In this document: piece by piece, positions 52,235 to 63,525 of the stretch
Layout of the letters: every line of letters begins with the position of its first letter
How positions within the stretch are numbered: position 1 is the first letter of the stretch
Source of the DNA: Phymatolithon calcareum
Lineage: Eukaryota > Rhodophyta > Florideophyceae > Hapalidiales
Direction: 5' to 3'
NCBI GenBank assembly: GCA_977006965.1
Contig: OZ345374.1
Coordinates: 2,170,001-2,234,000, forward strand
DNA: 64,000 nucleotides
The notes under the pieces: generated by a model
Told to the model about the DNA's origin: nothing
Seen by the model: only the letters and a program-made list of their open reading frames with translations
The model's database searches: none
Made by a program: the position numbers and the translations under genes

Positions 52235-53548
52235 TTAGGGCGAGCTCACGGAAAGAGAAGCGCTAGCACTTGGAGAGGGAGAAATGCTACTGCTCATGCT
52301 AACACTTGGAGAAGGAGAAATGTTACTGCTCATGCTAGCACTTGGAGAAGGAGATATACTACTGCTCACTCTAGGATTTGCGCTACCCTGACGCGCTCGG
52401 GAGAGGAGAGCCTGTACCACCAGCAAGTTTTGGCCTGCAACGACTGTGACTCCAGAGTAGCTCCTTAATCCAAACAAGTGAATGCAAACGAACTCATTTG
52501 GGTTTCTCACGGGAAGATCGGACATCTCGTTGTTGATAGAGGTGCCGCTAGAACAATCCACTGTGCCGAAATCTGATTTTCTTCCAATGCTGACGCGGAG
52601 ATCAACATCGCCGCGAGGTGGACCACGTGTTATTACAGTAAATTCCTCTGGGCCATTGGGAATGTAAAAAGCAAAACAAAAGCTCTCCCCCCTCTGACTC
52701 CGGATAATCCTGAAATCGCGGCTACATTTTTCAGGAGACCTGGGCGGGTACATGGCCGAGCGAGATATCGCCTGGCGGCACAGGAGGTCTGGGTTTCTTT
52801 GACTTATAAGGCGAAGGAGACGGTCTCAGTTTTTGTTTCTTTTACGGCTTCGGAGTTCTTGACGTTGACAGTGTAGAACACATTGAAGGAGTTGGTGTAG
52901 TAGATGGTGTCGGCGTCATAGACGGTGTTGGTGTCATTGAAGGTGTAGGCGAAGGCGACGGAGAGGTAGAAGGAGATACACTTCCAAACATAGGCCATTG
53001 CTTTGTAAAGTCCGAAGACGGAAAATTAGAAGAGGGAATTTCAAGCGCATTGGCTGCATTGTTCGTCGTACTGCTTGTGGAATCGAAGTTTTCACTAGCT
53101 CCTGTTCCGCCAAAAAGGCTGTTGAACTCATCAGTCACTGCGCTTCAATGCTAGAAACCACCGTGTACAATGGCTTCGTCACCGGAAGACCATGGAGTAG
53201 GAGGTTCAACGCCGCTGTCGTTTGACATTTATCTTTTGTCCCCACAAGAGAGGTCTCAAATGGGTCGTAGCACCAGTGGCATGTTTTCCGATCACCCATC
53301 AATAGTTTTCGCATTCGGCCTTCCGTTTCCCGGTTTCTTTGCAACAAGGCCTTAACACTCTCTTCCATCTTGTTGACTATTACCCCGAACCGGTCGTTGG
53401 TGTCCACCGAAATAGCATCGAGTACGAGCTTAATCGTGAGTGCGTCGCTTTTTCTCACTCGGCCGCCATCCAAAGCGACAACGAACGCAATCTTGAGTGC
53501 CACATTTTCGGAGAGTAACTTGTCCAGCTCTTCGCGTTGCAGCTGCAC
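52235..53548 (-). pseudogene. GTPase-like + Ser/Pro linker + PPC-like domain, broken
   Basis: Three adjoining minus frames. First, 53135-53548: KIAFVVALDGGRVRKSDALT, then DRFGVIVNKMEESVKALL, like the C-terminal half of an AIG1/IRG-type GTPase; no P-loop remains. The 5' edge reads ATAACAG|GTGCAG, a possible 3' splice site. Second, 52842-53138: a low-complexity linker with SPSPTPSMTPTPS repeats. Third, 52235-52753: FYIPNGPEEFTVITRG, GDVDLRVSIGR, RNPNEFVCIHLFGLRSYSGV, resembling the beta-sandwich PPC (pre-peptidase C-terminal) domain, with a tail of SPSPSASMSS repeats. A TAA and frame changes separate the parts. Introns could explain some of these. Confidence 0.42.
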
Positions 53549-53671
53549 CTGTTATCATATGCGCTTTGCAAAATAAAAGTTGAAAACGCACAAACGACAA
53601 TATGATAAATTCGTCGATGATTGGCTTTCCACTCTGCTCGATGTACAGTACTGTATCACATACGCTTCACT

Positions 53672-55624
53672 AGTGTCTATTTTACGGAAATTTTCCCTCA
53701 ATTGAGGGGCACTTTTCCCTCAATTGAGGGAAGAGATTCATTTAATTTTTTGCTCATGAAAGTTACTCGCTATCAAGCGCATCAACAGCGCCAAGCTCAT
53801 AGATGTCTTCAGCATGCTTAGTGAAGCAGTTCTTAACAGTAGAAATGTCGCAAATGTATATTGTGGCACTATCAAGCGTATTACATTGTGAGAACACTAT
53901 GGTCGAGGTCTTGCATTTTCTAACTCTGCAGTTGTTTTGCACAACAAAACTTGTCATCATGACCTCTGAAATATCCTTTTACTTTTCTTAGGGGTAACGT
54001 GGCGTCCAACACTGCTCTCTAATGCAAATGTACGCTCTGACGCAACTGAACGTCGACAAGTAATGCGCGTGTCAAATGCTATCGATGAGTTGCTCTTCCG
54101 GCACTTCACAAAACCTTCACTGCGTCATGTGCTGTTGACACTCTGCATGGTCACCAGAGAATAACAACTAGCTAACAACCTAGAAAATCGCCAGAAGAGT
54201 TAGATGGCCACTATGAACTATAGGCGCACTTGTTGAATGTCTGCAGAGTCAGTACTCACTAAGTATGAATCCACACATGCAATGCGCCTTGTACCGGCAT
54301 ACGCGGCCATAAGGCAGCACAGAACTACCATTCCGTAGGCCATCTCGCCTTCAAAATCTCTTTGACACAGTGTGCTTTCTGTGGTCATTCGTGGGATCGA
54401 CATAATCTTGACCGAGGTGACCAGCGGTACTGCGCAGCGTATATGTCGCCTAATTCACTTGATTTCACTCTGCATGAAATCAACCGGAGGTATTCTGCCA
54501 CCGGCATAACTGTTTCGGAAGAAGAAGGGCCGGGGAGATACTTCTTCGGCCTGGTAGACCTCCAGAAAGCGCTCTCAGCGCCGAACTCAACTCTTGCCAT
54601 GAGGACGAGTCTCTGTCACTGTAGTCTCTTTTCGACCCTTCTTCTCAGCTTAGCGGGCGTCCAAGCAGCAAGTTTTCGAGGGAAACTGGGGGAAACATCG
54701 TCACCACGCAATCGCACTTCGAATGAAGTCCAATACCACAATTCTCGGATAAGAAGTCTCTGTTTAGAGTGCGAATTTTCCACAAGTGAGAGTAAAATCG
54801 TCTCTAAAACGGACGTAGAACTTCCGTTTGTACATTGGGACCCAATGAGCGCACGTATTCGGCTCGCGGTCGGGCGTGATGACATCAAGTTCCCGGTGTG
54901 ATGTTTTGTCTCAAGGACCCTGTAAGACTTAGGCGAGAGTGCCCTGCAGAGGGCGTTTAGAGCTTCTGAAGGTTTATCGAAGCTTGTATGCCCTTCTGAG
55001 GAGCATGTGATCTCGACTGTAGACGATAAACAGGCGTTTCGCGATGAAGATTGGCAAGGATGATCACTGTAAGCAGGCCTAGGCTATACCGCGCTTTTGC
55101 CGGTGTTGGCTCGGTTCAAGCTTTTCAGCGGTTGTAATGTCAACGAAAGCGTTCTCCGCCTTGACGTTGACAAAGTGGACTGTCGTAATCTTAGTCTTCT
55201 TTAATGGATGACGAATCAGAACCCATTTCATGCGATGTGACAGCTCTCGCGACCATTGATTTTTCCCCGAGTACATTCTGAACCATACTACTCACCTTTT
55301 TTGACTTCGAAATGGCTCTGCATAGTCTGTAGCACTCTGATAGACCCCCTACAGATGCTGTCTTGGTGCGTACTGATGTACCGACCGCGCGCGGCCGGTG
55401 TTTTTCTCCTGGAATGGCAGGTCTGGAACTTCTGAGTGACCAACATATTTTCGTTTCTAGCACCAAACGAAGCGAATTTAAGGTAGTAGTGTGGGTACTC
55501 CTCGCACAGAAGATGAGCCAGGCTTTACGAATATGGCATGAGCGATCTGTTTCGAATTTGCTTTATGGATTTTTCTGAGCTTTCAAATCGCCCCTCAATT
55601 GAGGGGGTTCGTAAAATAGACACT
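53672..55624. mobile_element. ~1.95-kb TIR element, copy B
   Basis: Ends AGTGTCTATTTTACGG and its reverse (CGTAAAATAGACACT), each followed inward by CCCTCAATTGAGGG words. A possible 3-bp duplication ACT flanks it. It is collinear with copy A at 19656-21637. Its position just upstream of the GTPase-like exon may have cut that gene off from its 5' exon. Confidence 0.62.
54362..54901 (+). CDS. Conserved ORF of 2-kb TIR element (copy B)
   Basis: 179 residues, longer than the copy A version at 20304 because a stop near the middle is absent here. Shared segments: MTQCAFCGHSWDR, GDQRYCAAYMSPNSLDFTL, GRYFFGLVDLQKALSAPNST. A second half (SRIRSLCLECEFSTSESKIV) adds CLEC. It could be a zinc-binding protein of the element; function unknown. 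The complementary strand is also partly open. Confidence 0.3.
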   Translation: MTQCAFCGHSWDRHNLDRGDQRYCAAYMSPNSLDFTLHEINRRYSATGITVSEEEGPGRYFFGLVDLQKALSAPNSTLAMRTSLCHCSLFSTLLLSLAGVQAASFRGKLGETSSPRNRTSNEVQYHNSRIRSLCLECEFSTSESKIVSKTDVELPFVHWDPMSARIRLAVGRDDIKFPV

Positions 55625-55827
55625 ACTAGTAGGGGAGCAAAAAATCAGAAATATGGTAAAAAAACAATATACATATCGTTTTTTTTGTATTTTTGAGAAA
55701 TATTGAAAAAATCGGATATTTATGGAACTCAGAATGAGGTGTCGAACATTGGTCATTTGTAATTCAGTACGTCATACACACATATTGGTGGAGGCGCATA
55801 TGATACACGGTCCCGAGAGTGTATTAC

Positions 55828-56184
55828 CAGGGGAATGTTATGGGGGGGAGTAACACGGTTTTTTTTTGTTTCAAAACTTGTCTGCAAAAGCATGACATTG
55901 ATGTGCCGGCAAAAATTATGAGTTCAGGCTGTATCAATAATAACTCTTGTTTACAGAATATTTCTATTGTTTTTCACCACAAAATCGAATACTGCAACGA
56001 GAGCGACCGCTACATTGGCAACTCCCAATGTTCCGGGAACGAAGGCCATATTTTCAGCTTTCATTCTCCTTTTTATGAAGCAATTAATCTCTGCAAAATT
56101 ATATCAAACACACACTATAGACGCAAATCCAAAAAATCGGTATGATAAGGGGTTCGTGTTACTCCCCCCCATAACACTCCCCTG
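55828..56184. mobile_element. CAGGGGAA-TIR MITE, 357 bp, 7-bp TSD GTATTAC
   Basis: Terminal repeats of 29 bp with one mismatch (left CAGGGGAATGTTATGGGGGG). GTATTAC flanks both ends at 55821-55827 and 56185-56191. Non-coding interior; same family as 22883 and 30479. Confidence 0.8.
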
Positions 56185-56737
56185 GTATTACCATATTAAT
56201 CCTATAGAATAATTGAAGAGATGCAGGCCAGAGGATCGTTATTGATTCCGATCTTGGTGTGATGAGGAGTTGGAAAATACCAAAACAACAAAGTAAACTT
56301 GGCAACATATTGCGCATGATGATATTGTTCAAATTTATAGCACTGGAGCAATGTAGGATACCCTCGTATAGTATCTGACAGGGAATAACTTGCTGATTAT
56401 GCATTATTGAAGATAATGTCCGGAATCGATACTGTTCTCCCTGCGGTGTACAAGTCACTCGCGCGCCGAAGGCGAAAAGAGACAGATGAGATCGGATATG
56501 TACCATTAATAAAACAGAGCAGATATGTTCCCCGACCTGTGCAATGTTGAAGAGTACATAACGGGATTGTGACCTGGTAATATTGGACGAGGAGCTTTGT
56601 ACGAACTCGCCTATGTACATTATAGCGCTGGAATACACAGGAAGTTGAGCAAAGTTTGAAAAACAAATAGCATGTTTATTGTCGGTATCTAGCAAAGACA
56701 CTCATTGAAACAGAGGCCTCATTTAGCCTGAACTCTC
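56185..56737. other. Spacer downstream of the Tnp2-like gene
   Basis: A 180-residue minus frame (56159-56701) overlaps the MITE end and has no recognised motif. It may belong to the 3' side of the neighbouring transposon. Confidence 0.3.
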
Positions 56738-59700
56738 TTGGGCGATCGCTTTGCACCTCTCATCGAGAAGCAGGTTCTGAAGGACCAGTCGGATGCAAAC
56801 GGCGACTTGGGCGGCGCTGTGCGGGAACCACAGGTTGTGGTACTGGAACAGATGGCTGCAGCGGCGGAGCCCGGGGAGGCGAGGGAGGCGTCGGAGGGGA
56901 GGGAGGCGGAGAATGTGGCGGCTCAACGTTCTCATCGCCATCCGCCTCATGAGGAGGATCCCAAACCCAGAGCTCGGTGCGCATGTAAATATTGCGTACG
57001 CGGAGGACGGATACATGGGCAAGATGGAAATGCGCCATAGTGGATAGCTGTCAACGCGAGAGGGGCTTGTTTCGGAAAATGTACAATGATCTCTTGATCT
57101 TGCAGATATGTAGGTCTACAAAACGAGACGGCATCTGAATGACACTGAAGCGATTGAGACAGCCTGTCAGCAATGGAAAGCTGTAGTCTTTATGAAAAGC
57201 TACCCTCTACGAGGGGGATACCCCTGGGGTCTAGAAAGAATAGAGAAGCGACCTCGAAGCCTAGCGGAATAAGTATCCTCCATGGCGAGCTCAGTTGCAC
57301 TTGAGTCACAAGAAGAAGGTGCATTTTCACGGATCACACGTACTTTGAACATGTCCTGGTGTAGCTGGGCGAAATACATAGGTCTATTGTGTGAGACTGT
57401 GTAGATATTGTTCGCCAGGCCTGGGCCGCCTTCATGACCAGGGTCTCCAAAGCCGGTAAGCCATCGAGACCTATGCACACAAGGTAGTACTGCAGCATAG
57501 AACTCTTCTTTAGTTTCCCTTTGCACGCGCAGAACCTGGCAGATGAACCAGAATGAAGGACCGCTGTCTTCCAGATCAGAGAGAAGGGACATGCAGTTCA
57601 CTTGAATTACGAACGGTCTGTGGAAGTCGAAGTCGTATGGGCGGCAAGCTAGAGTCTCAATGACATGACCGCTGCTGAATTTTGGTCCATCAAGACCATC
57701 CGAATAGGAAGAGACAACACCGTCACCAATTTGGAGTGTAGTGTGAGGCAAGTTGAACGGGTATGTACTGGCCAGCAAAGCACATAGAAGTCGACGGGAA
57801 GCTGAGGAATGGGTATTTGCTTGGTTGATCGTTTCCACATGACCTCGCAGAGTCCAGCAAAGGGCTCTGCCGGGAACAGAATGGGGAGAGAGCACAGACT
57901 GACCCTGGTTGATGAGTTCTTTTGCAATGCAGCGGTCAGGCCCAAATGCATTCTGTATTTGGGCAACGTGATCGGGAAAGAGTCGTCCTCTGTGGCTTGC
58001 TATAGTGGCACGCCCTGATAGGAGGCGTAAACATCCTCGCAATGCACTCTCATCTCCCTTCGTAGCTTGAGGCTCCAGTAATGCGAGGCGTCCCTTCCAG
58101 TCACTGAAAGCAACGGAATTCATGCAGAGTAGCTGTACATTCTTGTTGTTCGACAGTTTGATTGCTCTTTTTAATCCTTGATGTGCCTTCTCGAGCAAAA
58201 GCTCCCCAATTTGTGCCACATGACCCACCATGGGTAGAGTGACAAAGACCATTTCTTGCAACCGGTGTACATTAGGGCTGTCTAATACTTTGATGGCCCT
58301 ACACGACGCTGCATGCTCCTTGGAAAGAGTAAGACGTAGAGAACGAGGACATCTGGAGTCGTTGAGATCAGCTATATCATCATCGGACATGGAGCAGAGC
58401 TCGGAAACTCGCGTGATGTGCTGGGTGGTTAAGACCTGCAGTTGGCGAATGTGAATCCCGGTGCTGTCGTTAAAGAAAGAGTATAAATTTTGGATATTGT
58501 CTCGGCCTTCGCGCGGAATAAACCAAGGCGCCGCGATTAGATTGGAAATAGAGCCGACTAGGGACACAGCAGCGTGACACCTTTCCGACATGGCAGCAGG
58601 AGATCCCAGCCTAGACTGTACGGCGGCAGTACACTTACGAAGAGCTGGCTCCGCCACTAGTGCGAGACTGTACAATTCCGTCATTGACATATTGTGCAAA
58701 ACCTTTCGATCTCTGTCAAAGAGTCTGTTTTGGGTAGGTAGGTGGCAGTCGGCGAGATAGCCTAGCATGAACTCCTCGCACGTTTTTCGGTGATTTACCG
58801 ACGGAAGAAGCTTGTATGCCAGAGTGAGACAGTCTCTGAAATGGCCGGTGAGTAAGTGGTCCGGCGCAATAAAGCAGGCTCGGTACGGATCCAATGAACA
58901 TGGAAGTAGCAGAGCACCACTGCTTGTTTTCGGAGTTCTATCTTTCGCCTCCACCATCGCGGTGCGCAAGCTATGTAGAGGCAGGCTGCGTGTAGATGAC
59001 GGTGGAGACATTCCCAGAAGTCTGCAGGACTCGCTTGCGGCACCACAGTCCCTAACAGCAGAGTGCTCAAAAAATCCGCGTTGAAACGCAGACAGGGAGC
59101 CGCGTCCCATATTATTAGTGTACCGACTACCGTCTCAGAGCGTCTTGTGAATCTGCAGAGGTGGCAACAAGATGCAGCGGTGTGACCCAGAACGTCTAGA
59201 TTGGAGTTGATAGCGGACGTGTCCCCAAGAAAGCCGACGAGATCGAGGAAAATGCGAACCCGTTGTCCTGTGGAGTCATAGTCTCGAAATCCGTCGGTCA
59301 TCCCAATAATAATGTCTTCTTTGATGCGCTCGAACAGGGCAGCACTCTTCACTCCTGGCGGGGTAAGTCCCAAGACTCGAACAGCGTGAGGAGTAGAGCG
59401 GGCAGGGAGAGGGAGGTTTAGACATAACATATAAAAGCCTTCGCCCGACGCCGACTTCCCCTCTTGAATGCGAAACCCATCCCAGTATATCATGAAGCGA
59501 TAAATGAAATATCTTTCACCATTTTCGAGTTTGCCAATGCTGCTGACGGGAGGGTAGCGCTCGGGTCCACGTTCTCCTTTGTGTTTTAACTGTAGATTGA
59601 GGGACATGATGTGCATGTAGAGATCGTCGCTTCTCTTGTGAGGGGTCGCGCAGAACATGGAAAGACGGGAAGAACTGCTGTCATTTCCGTGAATTTCGCA

Positions 59701-61505
59701 GTCGAGATCCGAGCCCCCCGGGATCCAGAGCAAATGACGACTGCGCTCCTCATTTTCTGCCCAGAATGCACAATGCAAATCCGGGATGCTCTATCTGTTG
59801 ATGTTAGGTTGGAGCACAGAGAAGGTGGAAAGTCGGTATCTGTGACATCGGGCGGAACAGTTGGACGGAGCAGAACGACGAAATCCCCGGGTTTGATAAC
59901 GGGCTTCTTCCAGTCGGACCAGGCAATTCGCATTTTCTCCCTCCTCTCCTTCATCGACGCCTTGCGTTTTTTTAGAGCCTGTACCATCTCAGCTGATAAT
60001 CCGCTTTTTCTTTTACCGAGTGTGCTCTCTGCGTCTTCATCAATAGTATCTTCCTCATTTCGGTCGCATGGTAGCTCCGGTATGACGACGTTCACAGAGT
60101 CAGCCGGAGAAACGTACTCTATGAAATTGAATAGTGCACAGATCTCTCTGTCGCGTGGAGATAACGCATCAGACCCCGTCGCAGCAAATTCCGGTACAGA
60201 CTTTCGTTTCTGGTGATGAACTGTCCACTTGTGCGTCACTGTTCCAACCAGCTGTGTATCCTGGCTCGTTGAGACTTGCGACCGGAAACAATACTCCATT
60301 TTGTGACATATGGAATCTGTTGAGAGCAAAGTTACGGATAGGACGTCGCCGACTTCTGCAAAGGACGATAAAAAGCAGTCAGGAGAAGGGTTGTCGACGC
60401 TGACAGCGGTTCGTTGTCCATAAAACCAATCCCTTGCTTTCACAATCGGCAACGCATCAACAAACGGAACAGGTGGCGCTTGGCTCTCCGCCTGAAAGAA
60501 TGAGCTAGTCGATGTCATTAAGGTGTGGACTGGCGCTGTAGCCACATCTGCCCGGGCATACTCGCTGGGAAGAATAGTCCTAACGATAGTCTGCGCTTGT
60601 TCTGCGTGGGAAACTCGCAAGCAGCGGGCACCAGCTTGTCGAACATTCATGAACTCATACGAATCAAATGTACGAGGAGCCAATGAATTTAGAACAACCT
60701 TCTTGAAGTTGCGGTACAACGTGCAGAAGTGGGGCAGGTGGTTCTGCGGAATTCGGTCTGACGGCACGCTTGTGGAAGATGCTGCAATGTCTCCTCGAGA
60801 CTGCGCATCTTCGTTGGCGATAGCATTCAATAAAACGCGGATGGACTGAAATTGATCTTTTGTAAGCTTTCTAGGTCCGCTTGTCGTGAGAATAGCCCAT
60901 AGAATACGCCAGTTGAAAATGGTACGCGGTGATCGAACTAAGTCAATCGGACCAGAAGAGTGGACGATTTGTCCACCCGCAGCAGAAGTATCGGAAAGCG
61001 AGCCTTCTGAAGCATTGTCAATATTGTGCGAAACCAACAGAGATGGTGTCAGACGGTTCCAATTATCAGCAGTTTCCTCGTGCATTAGGAACTCTTCTTG
61101 CGTATCATCACTGCCAAATGTATGTAAAATGCTTGAAGAGTCTCTGGCTTCTGCTTTGAGCGAGGGCCCCACGACGTCTCGAAAGAGTTGTCTTTGCACT
61201 GGGGGAGTTGAATTTCTTTCTGCATTTCCCTGGTGTTGGCGAGCAGCTCCATTTTCATTGCAAACATCTGGAGAACGCATGTTTGAGCCAATATTTGGTT
61301 CAGGAGTGGTGTTTGACGATGGAATAATGCCACGGGAGCGTTGAGCGCTGAAAGGGACATCGGGAATGTCCTGAAGTCTGTACCTACTGCGCCGCGTCCG
61401 CTTGGATGTGATACGATCCATGGCGTGTAGGTCGCCCCGGTGCAAATTGATGATGTTCAGACACGCGATATACACTCTTGTCGCAAGATCGTTCAAAAAG
61501 GACAA
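56738..61505 (-). pseudogene. Tnp2/CACTA-like transposase, frame-broken
   Basis: Overlapping minus frames form one decayed gene. 59586-61505 (639 residues): Ser-rich N-terminal part with a nuclear-type basic stretch (KRKSGLSAEMVQALKKRKAS). 58795-59778: the first part of a DDE-type domain, with YRFMIYWDGFRI, FLDLVGFLGDTSAI and GHTAASCCHLCRF (GD and H..C..C typical of Tnp2-like transposases). 57200-59110: continues with SLDPYRACFIAPDHLLTGHF (third acidic site) and a long helical region. 56760-57170 adds MPSRFVDLHICKIKRS and YMRTELWVWDPPHEADGDEN with a Pro-rich end. Frame changes lie near 59700, 59080 and 57180. KDZ-type relatives are an alternative. Terminal repeats were not found. Confidence 0.6.
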
Positions 61506-62233
61506 GACCGTCGTTTGGGAAGACTAGAAAGTAAATTTGAGATCTGTGACATATCAGTAGTCAAAGACGGGATCTATACGTAGGTGGGATGAGAACATGC
61601 TGACATTTATTCCAATATAGAATATTTAGCATTGATGATGTTCAATATTCTTTCGAATCCAAATAGAGGTATAGGGTGCCGTTATCGCGGTTTTGAGAAA
61701 GCAGTACTTGAGGATTGTAATTCATTGGGTTCGAAAATTGTACAGAGTGAAACCCATAAACGCTGTTATGTATCTGATATCTTGATTTCCGCTATAATGA
61801 TCTGTTCCCTCTTATAGACAAAAGCAGGGGATATAGGAGGTTTGAACATTTTTTGTTGGTTTCCGTCCAGACCACCAGAGATTGATTCCAATCTTGCGCG
61901 TGCACGAGTAGCAGTTAAAAATCGGAATGACTGACTTTGTCGCCCGCAGGAGCGCCCTTCATATGATCTATTACTATAAGCGTCCTTCAACCCAGGAATC
62001 TGTGACTGGATAGATCGAATACAGCTGGAAACTTGGAAAAGAATGGACAGGTTTTATTGTAAAAGCATCGCTCGTGAAAGAAATGTGACTGGAGGACACG
62101 TTCCGGAAGAATACGTAAAATCATGACATAGAGAGAGAGAATGAAGTTAGTGAGTAATTCAGCACGATGAACACCGCGAGGCTGGAGCATATCTGAGAGA
62201 AAGGCTCCATAATAGCTGTATTGCGCTTTCCAC
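61506..62233. other. Upstream of Tnp2-like frames
   Basis: Mostly intron-like or decayed sequence. Short minus ORFs at 61766-61990 and 61987-62253 have some protein-like text, but no motif is recognised. Confidence 0.3.
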
Positions 62234-62551
62234 TTAGCTCCCCCAACTTCCATAAGTTTGGTAGATTTCAGTTTGGCTTGTGTGGGCTTCCGCTTCTAGT
62301 AATGTGAACAGATGATACACGTCCAGATGGATCTCTGAACTCAAGGAACGGATAAGTGCAGGACACGTGCAAACCTGAAGGAGCATACCATCAGGAGACG
62401 AGAAATTTTCCCCTTCGCAGGACGCAGATAAGAACCTCACACCACAACACGAACACCTACTCGGAGGCAGTGCTCCAGAATACATGTCACCGGCGGTTCC
62501 GTTATGTCCTCCCTCTTCGGTCGCTGCAAAGTATGAGACATCTTGTTGCAC
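62234..62551 (-). CDS. Cys-cluster ORF, possible 5' exon of the Tnp2-like gene
   Basis: 105 residues with SRCSCCGVRFLSASCEG and VCTCPALIRSL, a possible zinc cluster, then a helical HLDVYHLFTLLEAEA. It lies upstream of the transposase frames on the same strand. Cys clusters at the N-terminus are common in Tnp2 and KDZ transposases, so it may be the first exon. No direct link is shown. Confidence 0.35.
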   Translation of the reverse strand: MQQDVSYFAATEEGGHNGTAGDMYSGALPPSRCSCCGVRFLSASCEGENFSSPDGMLLQVCTCPALIRSLSSEIHLDVYHLFTLLEAEAHTSQTEIYQTYGSWGS

Positions 62552-62897
62552 TAAATGTAATACATTCTACTCAATATTGTACAAGAGCAATATAGAAATA
62601 TTAGAACAGATCGAAACCCACAACAATGCTGGAGATCTACATCTCTATACATTATGGTGTGTATGTGTTTTTGGAGAAATTGCAATATCTAGATGGGGAC
62701 TGATTGGAACCACTCGCCGTTAATCATTCTACATTGTCAATGTTCTCTGCACTGGGTACACAGCGAGAACACACCTGTCCGCACTGACTTTCTTCCACTT
62801 CTGTACCTAACGGTCGTCCAGTGGACAGTGTTTCCGAATCACCGATTCTCCAAGAAGGAGCTTAAATGAGCTCTTTTCCGGATTCAGCCTCCGTACG
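62552..62897. other. No gene recognised
   Basis: Boundary between the minus-strand transposase block and the plus-strand ORF. No terminal repeat seen. Confidence 0.35.
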
Positions 62898-63525
62898 GAT
62901 GGCAGTGCCAATCTATCCATCCCCACAACCCCGGGATTCGCAACCGTCAGAAATAGAGCGCATGCAGAATTCGCACAACGCCCTCACAAACCACGTCTAT
63001 GCTCTGACGTAGAGGGTGAACTCTACACGCGCTCTGCTTGACATGCACACAGCGTCCGAGGCTTTGCATAATTCGCAATTCGAGGTCCGCATCCTCAGAC
63101 GTGCGTTGATGTTCGCGACCTTGAATGCGGTGAAAGTGCTCAAATCAGACAGCTCGGAGCTTGTTAGAGCGCGCGCTAACCCGACTGCAGATGAGTCAGT
63201 TTGTCAGATTGTTTTAAGATCCCGTAACTCGGACTGCACTCTATTAGAGTTTCAACTTATGGCAGCCGAGTTTATGGGTCGTTCTAATCTTCAATGCTCT
63301 GTCTGCCCATCACAGTTTTATGTTAACTTTCCAGACTGTCGTCAGGATACTAACTTAAGAATTATATTCGAGAGCTATTCCGATTTCTGCAACGCGTTAG
63401 AGATTAATACACACTGTCGTGAGGCCGGTATTTACAGGGTAAAGAACAATTTGGCACGGAAGATTCGAGCTTTGCAGGTCCTTCGCGTAGATTTGGTTTC
63501 TACTGCGACCGATGCAAGGCCCTAG
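62898..63525 (+). pseudogene. Unrecognised coiled-coil-like ORF with one stop
   Basis: From an ATG at 62898 the frame reads MAVPIYPSPQPRDSQPSEIE then RMQNSHNALTNHVYALT, hits a TAG at about 63010, and continues 160 more codons (SEALHNSQFEVRILRRALMF, LEFQLMAAEFMGRSNLQCSV, CPSQFYVNFPDCRQDTNLRI). The first part looks like a coiled coil. Beyond the end, other frames give Cys-rich text (FYCDRCKALATCP, CHRNHCTDQFM) partly like the ORF at 17781. It could be a transposon protein; no family named. Confidence 0.32.

Noticed and set aside
52260-52360. Short direct repeats as a minisatellite or regulatory array
   Set aside because: They fall in the Ser/Pro coding tail of the PPC-like frame and are explained by the SPSPSASMSS peptide repeats.
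55625-55700. CACTA-type terminal repeat starting CACTACTAGTAGG for the Tnp2-like gene
   Set aside because: No inverse partner was found near 61-63 kb; the CACT belongs to the end of the 2-kb TIR element.
59611-60216. 201-residue plus ORF
   Set aside because: Antisense of the Tnp2-like transposase frames.
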